From positions 1 through 34,144 of the forward strand of contig SVFG01000021.1 in the NCBI GenBank assembly GCA_015056975.1: a stretch of DNA of 34,144 nucleotides, written 5' to 3'. How positions within the stretch are numbered: position 1 is the stretch's first letter; each line of letters starts with the position of its first letter. A program made the translations under genes and the position numbers. Below, piece by piece: positions 15,152 through 23,559 of the stretch. Under the pieces are notes generated by a model. That model worked only from the letters and a program-made list of their open reading frames with translations. It was not told where the DNA came from and searched no databases. This DNA comes from Lachnospiraceae bacterium. Lineage in GTDB: Bacteria > Bacillota > Clostridia > Lachnospirales > Lachnospiraceae.

Positions 15152-16977
15152 ACAAAAGAAAAAGCCTGATTTTGTCAGTTATTTTCATATTGTTTTTCCT
15201 GTTACTTCCTTTGAGCGGTGCACTGTTTTACACCACCAACTGTGAGGCGGAGTATGTGCAGAGCGTGGATGTGTGGGGTGTTACACATTCCATTAAGCTT
15301 TCGGATTTGAGGAGACAGCAGCAATTGATTAAATCTCTTCCGGAGAATCTGGAAGAGGCCCTTGCGCATGTAGACCATGTAATCAATGTATTAAGCTTTG
15401 AGCCCAAAAAGACCAAGCGTAAGGTTTCGGAAGAAGAACAGGCAAAGGCTGAGGCCTACGAGGATTTGACTGCCAAATTTCAGATAAACAAGGATGACAT
15501 ATCGCATTATGGCAGTATCCGTGAGCGGATTATATATGCCCTGACTTACTCGGAGTATATAGAAAATCTGGAGACCGGTACGGATATTTTGTCTGAGGGT
15601 ATCGGTGCGCTGACAGGAGATAAATGGGTGATAAATAACATTGCCAAGTGTAAGCGCGACTATTACGGACTGGAGATTATTGCACCGCCGCTTTTGTTGG
15701 ATTATGGTCTGAACGAGGTGTTGCATGACCATGTGTCGGACATTATCGCGCTGGTAATGGTTGTGTGCGTCAGCATATTATTTTATTCCCTTTACAAAAA
15801 TTATGAGTTTGGTTCCACCACAAAGGGAAAAGGGATTATTGCAGGCTGTAGTGTGCTGCTGGCAGTAGGAACTCTGTGTATTTACGGAGTGAATCTGGGA
15901 TTGGCAGGTTACTTTTTGAAGCTGCCGAAGTTTACGCTGCCCCTGCAGGCGTTGGATGGCTTTGTGTATTGTCATTATCTGGTGACAATCGGTGCATTTA
16001 TTATTATGTGGCTGCTTATGAAGCTGCTCTTCTGGCTGCTTCTGTTTTATATTATTATCAGTTGCTTATCCAAGAAGAAAAACAAGCTGTTGTGCAGTAT
16101 GGCAGGATTGTTTGTGATAGCAGAGTTTGTGGCGAGCCGCTACAGCGGAGAGAATCCGATTCTGGTACTGTTTCGGGAGATTAATATCTTTTCTGCTCTT
16201 ACCTTCGAGAGATTCTTTAACCGCTATCTGAATCTCAACATTTTCAACAATGCCGTGGACAGAATGACCGTATTTCTGTTGTTCTTCGGCGCCTTTTTGG
16301 TGGGGGCTTCCATTGTGGTGAGATTCCGCTTGAGAGGTCTTGAAAAGAATGCCCAGAACAAGATGATGCAGGATTTTTACAGCGAAATAGACCTGCGCTA
16401 TCAGGAAAGCCGCAGGCTGTTCCATGATTTCCATAATCACCTTATGGCAATTAAGGCACTGAACGAGTGCGGCGACAGAGAAGGAACGGACAAATATATT
16501 AAAGAGCTGACGGAGCGTTTGCAGGACAGCATGATGCCGGTAAAAACAGGCTCGAAAGTAGTGGACATGTTCCTGTTTAAGAAAACGGCTCAGGCAAAGG
16601 AGCAGCGGGTGCCTGTGGAATACACCGTGGGATGCTCCCTAAAGACTACCAAGATTCCGGAGTTTGATTTGTGCGGTATTTTGGGCAACCTTTTGGATAA
16701 CGGACTGGAAGCATTGCGGGATATGCCGGAGGAGCAAAGGATGATTAAGCTGTCCATTCAAAACAAAAATGATATGCTCTATATCTCCTGTGAGAATCCT
16801 TATCAGGGAGAGCGAAGGGAGACAGAAGGCAGATTTGCCACCACAAAGGCAGATGAGAAGCATCATGGAATAGGTCTTTCTTCCATTCAGCGATTATGTA
16901 AAAAGTATATGGGCAACATGCAGATAAGTACGGATGACAATATCTTCCGTGTGGAAATATTGATAAACGACATATAA
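15148..16977 (+). CDS. GHKL sensor histidine kinase with a permease-like membrane domain
   Basis: A 609-residue AgrC/GHKL-type kinase. TM1 is at ~7-27, followed by a large extracellular segment (~28-195) and about six membrane helices (~196-395). The cytoplasmic kinase has phospho-acceptor His426 in HDFHNH, an N-box with GILGNLLDNGLEAL and a G-box HHGIGLSS. The input region is laid out like the first half of the ABC permease at 28259. Both have a D-Y pair followed 27 residues later by the V-x-D or V-D start of a helix, and ~190-200 residues later a matching motif (NLNIFNNAVD at 362-371; NLNLFEYPVD in the permease). It probably senses through a repurposed transporter fold. Confidence 0.9.
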   Translation: MNKRKSLILSVIFILFFLLLPLSGALFYTTNCEAEYVQSVDVWGVTHSIKLSDLRRQQQLIKSLPENLEEALAHVDHVINVLSFEPKKTKRKVSEEEQAKAEAYEDLTAKFQINKDDISHYGSIRERIIYALTYSEYIENLETGTDILSEGIGALTGDKWVINNIAKCKRDYYGLEIIAPPLLLDYGLNEVLHDHVSDIIALVMVVCVSILFYSLYKNYEFGSTTKGKGIIAGCSVLLAVGTLCIYGVNLGLAGYFLKLPKFTLPLQALDGFVYCHYLVTIGAFIIMWLLMKLLFWLLLFYIIISCLSKKKNKLLCSMAGLFVIAEFVASRYSGENPILVLFREINIFSALTFERFFNRYLNLNIFNNAVDRMTVFLLFFGAFLVGASIVVRFRLRGLEKNAQNKMMQDFYSEIDLRYQESRRLFHDFHNHLMAIKALNECGDREGTDKYIKELTERLQDSMMPVKTGSKVVDMFLFKKTAQAKEQRVPVEYTVGCSLKTTKIPEFDLCGILGNLLDNGLEALRDMPEEQRMIKLSIQNKNDMLYISCENPYQGERRETEGRFATTKADEKHHGIGLSSIQRLCKKYMGNMQISTDDNIFRVEILINDI

Positions 16978-16978
16978 T

Positions 16979-17008
16979 ACCACTTCTGCACCAAAAACAA
17001 CCACTTCT
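16979..17008 (+). promoter_or_regulatory. Candidate LytTR operator (9-bp direct repeats)
   Basis: ACCACTTCT occurs at 16979-16987 and again at 17000-17008, identical, separated by 12 bp, so 21 bp from start to start. This is the spacing of AgrA-type LytTR sites, two turns on one DNA face. The pair ends 10 bp upstream of the -35 box at 17019, a usual position for an activator. The sequence itself matches the LytTR consensus only partly, so the call rests on geometry and context. Confidence 0.5.
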
Positions 17009-17027
17009 TCCGGAGCGGTTGTTTTTT
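16996..17027 (+). terminator. Terminator after the kinase gene
   Basis: AACAACC (16996-17002) pairs with GGTTGTT (17017-17023), with an inner CTTC/GGAG helix and a TTCC loop, followed by a T-run. It ends the two-component transcript. Its 3' arm overlaps the next promoter's -35 box, and its 5' arm overlaps the second direct repeat. Confidence 0.8.
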
Positions 17028-17047
17028 ATTTCCGGCATTATTATAAT
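17019..17047 (+). promoter_or_regulatory. Promoter of the lipoprotein-ABC operon
   Basis: A -35 box TTGTTT (17019-17024) is followed by a 17-bp spacer and a perfect -10 TATAAT (17042-17047). The start would be at about 17054, leaving a ~24-nt leader. A second AT-rich hexamer, TATACA (17053-17058), lies just downstream. The gene gaps after this point are so small that it probably drives the whole block to 30244. Confidence 0.7.
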
Positions 17048-17077
17048 CGTGGTATACAATGAAGAGGAGTGTGGAGC

Positions 17078-18370
17078 ATGAGAAGAACAATAAAAAAAGG
17101 AAAAAGAATACTGGGGATAATTCTGACAGCCTGCATGCTGATGAGCCTTGCGGGCTGCGGGGAAGAGGTAATCATCTCTGAGGACCATGTAGAGGAAAAT
17201 TGTAGAAATACGAATATGAATGCGGTAATGAAAACGGATAAGGGTTTCTACTACAGTCAAAAGGGAGAATTAAGCCTGCATTATTATGATACCGTCAATA
17301 AGAAGAATATGTTTTTGTGTAATAAGCCGGAATGCCGCCATGACGGTAATGAATTCTGTGTAGCTACATCGGATAAATATCAGGTAATGCATACTTTGCT
17401 TTACAGCGGCAGTCTGTATATCAATGTAATTGAAGAGACGGAAACCTCTTACGAGTTTAAGGTATTGAAAGCCTCTTTGGACGGAAGTTCTTTGAGCGAA
17501 GTGGTTACCTATCATTCCGTTGGTAACACAGAAGTATTTCCGGATACAGGAGATAAAATGATAATACACCGAAACAAAGCATTTCTTCCTTACACCGTAT
17601 ACAATGCTGAAAATAACGAAGTAGGGTACAACGGTGTAGCCATCTATGATATGGATACGAAGGAAGTGACATATCTGGGAGAAAAGGAGCAATCCTTCGA
17701 TTTGCAGTACGGTCGTTTTTGTGGATATGGAGATTATATGTATTACAGTACCAGTGAAAAATACAGAATGGAGCTTCACAGGTACTGTTATACGGACGGA
17801 ACCACGGAAAAGTTGGGCGTTAAAAATTTTAAAGGTGCATACGCCATTTATGATGAAAATACCATTTTTTACAAGGCAATAAATGAAAGCTTCTTTGTCT
17901 ATAATATGGAAACCGGGGAAAATAAATATATTTCTGTAGATGACCTGGGGTCTGTTAGGTTGCATACGGATGAAAAGGATGGTTTATCTCAGGGTTACGG
18001 TGTTGGATTTAAGCTTGCGGATGTGCTTTCAGACGGTGAATACGTGTATGTGAGCTTTAACTATAGTTTTCATGGGAATTACCTGCCTAATTCAAATTCC
18101 GCAATGGGTATCGTATTTGACAAGGCAATTATCGGTGTGCTGGACAAAGAGGGACAGGAGGTCAATAGGATATATCTGAACACGACAGACCTTTTGGGAT
18201 ATAGCGATTATTTCACTTTGCATTTTATGGGAGACACTGTGTATATGCAGACACCGTCTATGATGTATGAGTGCAGTAAAGAGAGCTTTATAGCAGGGGA
18301 GCCTGATTTTAAAGAGGTGTATCCCATTGATATTAAGATGTGGAGTATGAAGGAGCATCAAGAAAAATGA
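17078..18370 (+). CDS. Array lipoprotein A: Cys/His-motif, probable beta-propeller
   Basis: The start is ATG 17078, 8 nt behind AGGAG (17065-17069). The 430-residue protein has a basic N-terminus, a hydrophobic core and lipobox LAGC with lipidated Cys27, so it is surface-anchored. The family block CNKPECRHDGNEFC spans 81-94 with Cys81, Cys86, His88 and Cys94. After it come repeated short beta units of the type GSLYIN, NKAFLPY, GDYMYY, ENTIFY, DGEYVYV and GDTVYMQT, six to seven in number, which suggests a beta-propeller related to DUF5050-like proteins. It also carries NCRN near residue 42. It has no catalytic motif. It is the first gene behind the operon promoter. Binding of a ligand or partner protein is a reasonable guess only. 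Confidence 0.85.
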   Translation: MRRTIKKGKRILGIILTACMLMSLAGCGEEVIISEDHVEENCRNTNMNAVMKTDKGFYYSQKGELSLHYYDTVNKKNMFLCNKPECRHDGNEFCVATSDKYQVMHTLLYSGSLYINVIEETETSYEFKVLKASLDGSSLSEVVTYHSVGNTEVFPDTGDKMIIHRNKAFLPYTVYNAENNEVGYNGVAIYDMDTKEVTYLGEKEQSFDLQYGRFCGYGDYMYYSTSEKYRMELHRYCYTDGTTEKLGVKNFKGAYAIYDENTIFYKAINESFFVYNMETGENKYISVDDLGSVRLHTDEKDGLSQGYGVGFKLADVLSDGEYVYVSFNYSFHGNYLPNSNSAMGIVFDKAIIGVLDKEGQEVNRIYLNTTDLLGYSDYFTLHFMGDTVYMQTPSMMYECSKESFIAGEPDFKEVYPIDIKMWSMKEHQEK

Positions 18371-19605
18371 GTAAAAAAATACTGGGGATAATTCTGACAG
18401 CCTGCATGCTGATGAGCCTTGCGGGCTGCGGGGAAGAGAAGATAATATCACAGGATTATCAGAGAGGAAACACGCATCATAAGTACGCCAATGCTGTTAT
18501 GAAGACAGATACGGGATATTATTACAGCCAAGGTGGCTTTGGCTGGCTGAGCCTGCATTATTACGATGCGGCAAACGGTAAAAACATGTTTCTGTGCAAT
18601 AAGCCGGAATGCCGTCATGAGGGTGATGAATTTTGCGTGGCAACTTCTGAAAAGTACATGGTATTTGATACTGTTCTTTATAGTAACAAGCTGTATATCA
18701 ATGTGATAGAGACTACTGACAGTACCTATGAGTACAAATTGCTCCGGGCAGCTTTGGACGGGAGTGCGTTGGATGAGGTGGTGACTTATCTGACTGTTAA
18801 CAAGGTGGAAGTAACGCCGGACACAAGTCCCATGGTAATTCACAGGAACAAAGCGTTTTTGCCTTATAACGTGAATAATGTCAATAATCAGGAGATTGGT
18901 TATAGCGGTGTGGCAATCTATGATTTGGAGACGGAAGAGGTTACCTATCTGGGCGAAAAAGAGGGTGACCTGAAGGTGAAGAAAACAAATCTCTGCGGCT
19001 ATGGAGATTACCTGTATTTTGTTACGGCGGAAAAATATAAACAGAGACTGTGCAGATACAGCTATGCGGACGGAAGTGTGGAAGAGCTTCCGTTGGAACG
19101 CACCTTTATGGGTGACTATGCAATCTATGATGATGATACCATTTTTTATGTGAGAGGTAATTCTGAACTGTTTATTCACAATCCCAAAACGGGGGAAAAT
19201 AAGAGTGTTAATATTCAAGAATGGTACGGGATAAAGACGGGAGAAAACAGTGGACGAAGTGGATATGAGGGGCTGGTTAGTGACGGTAAATACTTGTATG
19301 TCGCAGAGCACGGATATCTGAAGAGCTATTCGCCTGTTTTTGTCTCAGAGGGATACATGGAAGATGGAAGTGATCTCGATTTCATGGAGGTTAATATAAT
19401 GGATGGCGAAGGAAGCTTGGTGAACTCCTTCCGGTTTAATACAGTGGAGATATTGGGCTGTAATGATTTTTTCCTTCTGCATTTCTGCGGAGACACCATT
19501 TATATGCAGACATCAAAGATGATGTATGAATGTAACAGAGAAGACTTTGTGGCAGGAAAGCCGGAGTTTAAAGAGGTATATCCCATTGACATCTGGTTGC
19601 CGTAA
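18367..19605 (+). CDS. Array lipoprotein B (shortest copy)
   Basis: At 412 residues this is the shortest member. ATG 18367 overlaps the previous TGA (ATGA), with AGGAG 11 nt upstream. The lipidated cysteine is Cys21. The signal peptide is encoded by a 61-nt stretch identical to that of copy A, although the bodies differ strongly. The metal-like block starts at Cys77. Here the N-terminal NCRN of copy A is replaced by NTHHKYAN, so that cysteine is lost. Between the last blades it has a shorter loop (after DGKYLYVAE), and it carries an extra cysteine pair in its C-terminal part (ILGCNDF, LHFCGDT) that may form a disulfide or bind metal. Confidence 0.85.
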   Translation: MSKKILGIILTACMLMSLAGCGEEKIISQDYQRGNTHHKYANAVMKTDTGYYYSQGGFGWLSLHYYDAANGKNMFLCNKPECRHEGDEFCVATSEKYMVFDTVLYSNKLYINVIETTDSTYEYKLLRAALDGSALDEVVTYLTVNKVEVTPDTSPMVIHRNKAFLPYNVNNVNNQEIGYSGVAIYDLETEEVTYLGEKEGDLKVKKTNLCGYGDYLYFVTAEKYKQRLCRYSYADGSVEELPLERTFMGDYAIYDDDTIFYVRGNSELFIHNPKTGENKSVNIQEWYGIKTGENSGRSGYEGLVSDGKYLYVAEHGYLKSYSPVFVSEGYMEDGSDLDFMEVNIMDGEGSLVNSFRFNTVEILGCNDFFLLHFCGDTIYMQTSKMMYECNREDFVAGKPEFKEVYPIDIWLP

Positions 19606-19622
19606 AGATTGAGGTAAGGACA

Positions 19623-20939
19623 ATGAGAAGAATGAAGAGAAGCCTGATATGTGTCATTATGGTACTGTTACTTTCTTTAGGTGCAGGCTGCGGGAAGCAA
19701 AATACTGCATCAGAGGATTTTCAGCGGGCAAACTGTAGGAATACAAATGTGAATTCTATTATGAAGACCGAAAGCGGTTATTATTATGGGAAGAAAAACA
19801 GCGAATTGGAGTTGCATTATTATGATTCCAAAAACGGCAAAAATATGTATCTGTGCAATAAGCCGGAGTGCCGCCATGATGGGAATGAATTTTGTGCCGC
19901 CACGTCGGACAAATATACGGTAATGGAGATGGCTTTGTATGGGGATGATATTTACATAAATGCAATAGAGCAGACAGAGAAGACGTATCAGTTCAAGCTG
20001 CTTCGGGCATCAGGAGACGGAAGCAGCCTGAGTGAGGTGGTGACTTATTTTGAGACTGATGCAAAGGACCGGTTACCGGGCTATTATTTCGACGAGGTGA
20101 CGGAGATGGTTATTCACCGCGGAAGGGCGTTTCTGGCCTATAGTCTGGTGAATGTCCATAATAAAGATATAGGTGTATGCGGAACCGCAATATATGACCT
20201 GCAAACGGGAGAGCTTACCTACCTTTGGGAGAAGGATATGGATTTGACGGAGGTGGATGAGAATTTTTGCGGTTGCGGTGACTATATGTTTTTTATCAGG
20301 GCAAAGGGCTCGAGGAAGCATCTTTACAGGTACAGTTACAAGGAAGGTTCCCTGGAGAAAATGGAGTTGGAGAGGGGATTTAGAGGACAGTATGCCCTTT
20401 ATGATGAGAATACCTGTTTTTACATAAAGGATAATGGGGATTTATATTTGTATAAGCATGATACCGGGGAAAACATAAACGTTGACTGCGAAAAATGGAC
20501 CGGAATGTGGCAGGAAGTGCAGGTGGCAGGTAGGTCAGAGCGCATAAATGTACATACACCTGTGATTGACAGCGTGTTGAGTGATGGGGAATATGTATAT
20601 ACTGCGGAGTTTATGTCCTTTGATAATTTCTTTTATCCGTATATGGAATGTACCTGTGAAATCGGCGGGGAAACGGTTGATGTTGCAGTGGATTACGTGG
20701 AGGTTATTGTTTTGAACAGAGAGGGGGAGCTTGTGAATGAGGTGAAAGTAAGCCCCAAGGAAGTGCTGGGAAAAATTGATGATTTTACATTGCATTTTAC
20801 GAACAACACTGTTTATTTGCAGACCTCTGTCATGGTCTATGAATGCCCCAAGGAAGATTTTGTGGAAGGAAAGGTCAATTTTAAAGAGGCATATCCCGTG
20901 GATATTGAGCGCGAGAACAGGGAGGCGAAGGTACAGTGA
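19623..20939 (+). CDS. Array lipoprotein C
   Basis: 438 residues; ATG 19623 follows GAGGTAAGG after the only real gap in the array (17 nt). The lipobox LGAGC gives Cys23. The conserved block starts at Cys78 and NCRN is present. Its signal peptide (MRRMKRSLICVIM) differs from both the A/B and the D-H types, making it the most isolated copy. The late variable loop contains an added Cys-x-Cys (MECTCEIGGE) not seen in the others. Blade motifs such as GCGDYMFF and DGEYVYTAE are kept. It ends in a charged tail (ERENREAKVQ) whose coding bases hold the ribosome binding site of the next gene. Confidence 0.85.
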   Translation: MRRMKRSLICVIMVLLLSLGAGCGKQNTASEDFQRANCRNTNVNSIMKTESGYYYGKKNSELELHYYDSKNGKNMYLCNKPECRHDGNEFCAATSDKYTVMEMALYGDDIYINAIEQTEKTYQFKLLRASGDGSSLSEVVTYFETDAKDRLPGYYFDEVTEMVIHRGRAFLAYSLVNVHNKDIGVCGTAIYDLQTGELTYLWEKDMDLTEVDENFCGCGDYMFFIRAKGSRKHLYRYSYKEGSLEKMELERGFRGQYALYDENTCFYIKDNGDLYLYKHDTGENINVDCEKWTGMWQEVQVAGRSERINVHTPVIDSVLSDGEYVYTAEFMSFDNFFYPYMECTCEIGGETVDVAVDYVEVIVLNREGELVNEVKVSPKEVLGKIDDFTLHFTNNTVYLQTSVMVYECPKEDFVEGKVNFKEAYPVDIERENREAKVQ

Positions 20940-22270
20940 GAGGTATTGGAAAATGTGTAATAGCGGCTATTTTGTTTTGCATGACAATATGCTTTGCAGG
21001 CTGTGGGGAAGAAAAGCTTGTGTCACAGGACCAGCAGCGGGCAAACTGCAGGAACAGGGATGTAAATTCCATCATGAAGACGGACAAGGGCTTTTACTAC
21101 AGTAAGAAAAGTCTTGAGCCGTTAAATCTGTATTATTATGATGCGGCAAATGGTAAAAGTATGTATCTGTGCAATAAGCCGGAATGCCGCCATGATGGGG
21201 ACGATTTCTGTGCGGCAACTTCTGATAAGTATATGGTGCAGGAAACGATAATGTATAGCGATAGTCTGTATATCAGTGCCATTGAAGAAACAGAAACCAC
21301 CTACGAATACAAATTGCTGAGAGCATCCCTGGACGGAAGCTCGTTAAGTGAGGTTGTAACCTATTTTGAGATAGATAACATAGAAGTGGCTCCCGCGTAT
21401 GATTGGGATGCGGATCAGGCGGTGACAATCCATCGCAATAAAGCGTTTTTACCCTATCGGCTTTCGAATCGGAATAATAAAGAGATTGGGGTGAGCGGAA
21501 CAGCAGTTTATGATTTGGAGACAGGAGAGCTGACCTACCTTGGTGAGAAGCAGAGGGAACTGGTAGACAGGGATTTCAATTTCATAGGCTGTGGAGATTA
21601 CATGTATTATGCCCATGAACAGAAATACAAAACCAGACTAAACCGCTATAGCTATAAGGACGGTTCCGTAGAAGAGATGAATTTGGAAAAAGGTTTTCTG
21701 GGAGACTATGCTGTCTATGATGAGAACACCATTTTCTATATACAAACACGCCAGCAACTGTATCGGTACACACATGATACAAAGGAAAATACGCTTTTAA
21801 AGATTAAAGAATGGAACGGTAAGTTTATTGATACTTTGGGTATTGATGGAACAGTGATAGACACCCATTTATCGACTAATTTATACATTTTTAGTGTGTT
21901 TAGTGATGGAGAATATGTGTATATTCCGGAGAATTCATATAATGCGCATACTACGGCCAGTTATAAGGAAGAAGTGTGGTGTGGGCCCGTTCATGATGAG
22001 AAGTCAGGGAAATGGTATATTAAAGTGACTATGTTGGATGCAGAAGGCAATTATGTAAATCATGTAGAAGTGAAAACGGAGGAGCTTATAGGTTATGATG
22101 AGTACTTCACCCTGCACATTTTAGACGATGCAGTCTATATACAAACCCCGTTTAAAGTATATGAGTGCAGTAAAGCTGATTTTGTGGCGGGTAATGCAAA
22201 CTTTAAGGAAGTATATTCCCAGGATATAGGTATTCGCAGTGTAAAGGAGTATGAAGGATGGGAAGAATAA
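20936..22270 (+). CDS. Array lipoprotein D
   Basis: 444 residues starting at GTG 20936, which overlaps the previous stop (GTGA); GGAGG (20921-20925) lies 10 nt upstream and there is no suitable ATG. The lipobox FAGC gives Cys23, and the Cys/His block starts at Cys79 with His86. The first half is nearly identical to copy F, two genes on: SQDQQRANCRN, FYYSKKSLEPLNLYYYD and DKYMVQETI are shared, with identical runs of 40-50 nt. The divergent segment lies at about 295-375 between EWNG and the EVT-like strand, where it has its own insert (WCGPVHDEKSGKW). It overlaps copy E by 13 nt. Confidence 0.85.
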   Translation: MRGIGKCVIAAILFCMTICFAGCGEEKLVSQDQQRANCRNRDVNSIMKTDKGFYYSKKSLEPLNLYYYDAANGKSMYLCNKPECRHDGDDFCAATSDKYMVQETIMYSDSLYISAIEETETTYEYKLLRASLDGSSLSEVVTYFEIDNIEVAPAYDWDADQAVTIHRNKAFLPYRLSNRNNKEIGVSGTAVYDLETGELTYLGEKQRELVDRDFNFIGCGDYMYYAHEQKYKTRLNRYSYKDGSVEEMNLEKGFLGDYAVYDENTIFYIQTRQQLYRYTHDTKENTLLKIKEWNGKFIDTLGIDGTVIDTHLSTNLYIFSVFSDGEYVYIPENSYNAHTTASYKEEVWCGPVHDEKSGKWYIKVTMLDAEGNYVNHVEVKTEELIGYDEYFTLHILDDAVYIQTPFKVYECSKADFVAGNANFKEVYSQDIGIRSVKEYEGWEE

Positions 22271-23559
22271 AGAAGCTATTGGCAGCAGCGTTACTATTGT
22301 GTATAACGGTATGTTTTGCAGGCTGCGGGGAAGAAAAGCTGGTGTCGGAGGATTATGTAGAGTCAAACTGTAGAAACAGTAATATGAATGCAATCATGAA
22401 GACCGATACAGGATATTACTACAGTCAGAATGGCTCATTGAGTCTGCACTATTACGATGCAAAGAACGGTAAGAATATGTATTTGTGCAATAAGCCGGAG
22501 TGTCGTCATGAGGGAGACGAATTCTGTGCGGCAACATCGGATAAATACCAGGTGCTGGAAACAGTTTTATACAGTGGAAATCTGTACATAAATGCTATTG
22601 AAAAAACCGAGACACAGTATGAATATAAGTTGCTCAAAGCTTCTTTGGACGGGTCTGCTTTAAGTGAGGTGGTAACTTATCTGGCTGTGGATAATATAGG
22701 CGTGATGCCATTTATATATAATGAGTATCCCCGTTGCATGGTTATGCATAGAAACAAGGCATTCCTGCCCTACAGTCTATGCAATACCAACAATGAAGAA
22801 ATAGGTTATATGGGGACAGCAATTTACGATATGGAAAGTGGAGAAGTGACTTTTCTGGGAGATAAGGAGCAGGGGTTTGAAGTAAAAAATTGTTGTTTTA
22901 CGGGTTATGGTGAGTATTTGTATTATGTAGCGGTTCAGAAGTATAAAAACGAGCTTTGCCGCTACAATATCATCGACGGCTCTGTAGAGAAGTTTGAATT
23001 GGAAAAGGGCTTTAGGGGAGTTTATACAGTGGTTGATGACAATACGATTTTTTATAAGAGGGCTCAGACAGATTTATGTGGTTATTACATAGATACGAAA
23101 GAGAATGTGATATTTGATTCTAAGGATTGGTTTGGCATTGTGACATATTTTGATGACCATTCAGAGAATAAGCCTCATTATGGTATCTCTCATGCGGGTA
23201 TTGACGATGTGATATCGGATGGTGAGTATGTATATGTGGCAGAGAATTATTCTTTCAAAACAAATAAGGGAGTCAATAAATATCCTGTTGCAGACCCGAG
23301 TCAGGAAAGTCTTGATTTTGCGGAGATTACGGTTTTGGATAAAACAGGCCGGTTTTTAAATAGTTTCCGATTAAATTCCAAACAAGTGCTGGGGTATGAG
23401 GATACGTTTACTTTACATTTTGTGGACGATACAGTCTACATGCAGACTCCGTTTATGGTATACGAGTGCAGTAAAGAAGATTTTGTGGCCGGTAATGCAA
23501 ACTTTAAGGAAGTATATTCTCAGGATATTGGAATTTACAGTGTAAAGGAGAATGAGTAA
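22258..23559 (+). CDS. Array lipoprotein E
   Basis: 433 residues. ATG 22258 lies inside the end of copy D, 8 nt behind AAAGGAG. The start MGRIKKL is shared with copy G, the C-terminus YSQDIGIYSVKENE is also shared with G, and the 3' junction with the next gene matches the G/H junction except for one base in ~65. The lipidated residue is Cys23 (FAGC), and the Cys/His block starts at Cys77. The N-terminal body (VESNCRNSNMNAIMKTDTGYYYSQ) resembles copy A more than D or F, and the DLCGYY blade has an added cysteine. The mix of similarities to A and to G points to a mosaic history. Confidence 0.85.
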   Translation: MGRIKKLLAAALLLCITVCFAGCGEEKLVSEDYVESNCRNSNMNAIMKTDTGYYYSQNGSLSLHYYDAKNGKNMYLCNKPECRHEGDEFCAATSDKYQVLETVLYSGNLYINAIEKTETQYEYKLLKASLDGSALSEVVTYLAVDNIGVMPFIYNEYPRCMVMHRNKAFLPYSLCNTNNEEIGYMGTAIYDMESGEVTFLGDKEQGFEVKNCCFTGYGEYLYYVAVQKYKNELCRYNIIDGSVEKFELEKGFRGVYTVVDDNTIFYKRAQTDLCGYYIDTKENVIFDSKDWFGIVTYFDDHSENKPHYGISHAGIDDVISDGEYVYVAENYSFKTNKGVNKYPVADPSQESLDFAEITVLDKTGRFLNSFRLNSKQVLGYEDTFTLHFVDDTVYMQTPFMVYECSKEDFVAGNANFKEVYSQDIGIYSVKENE

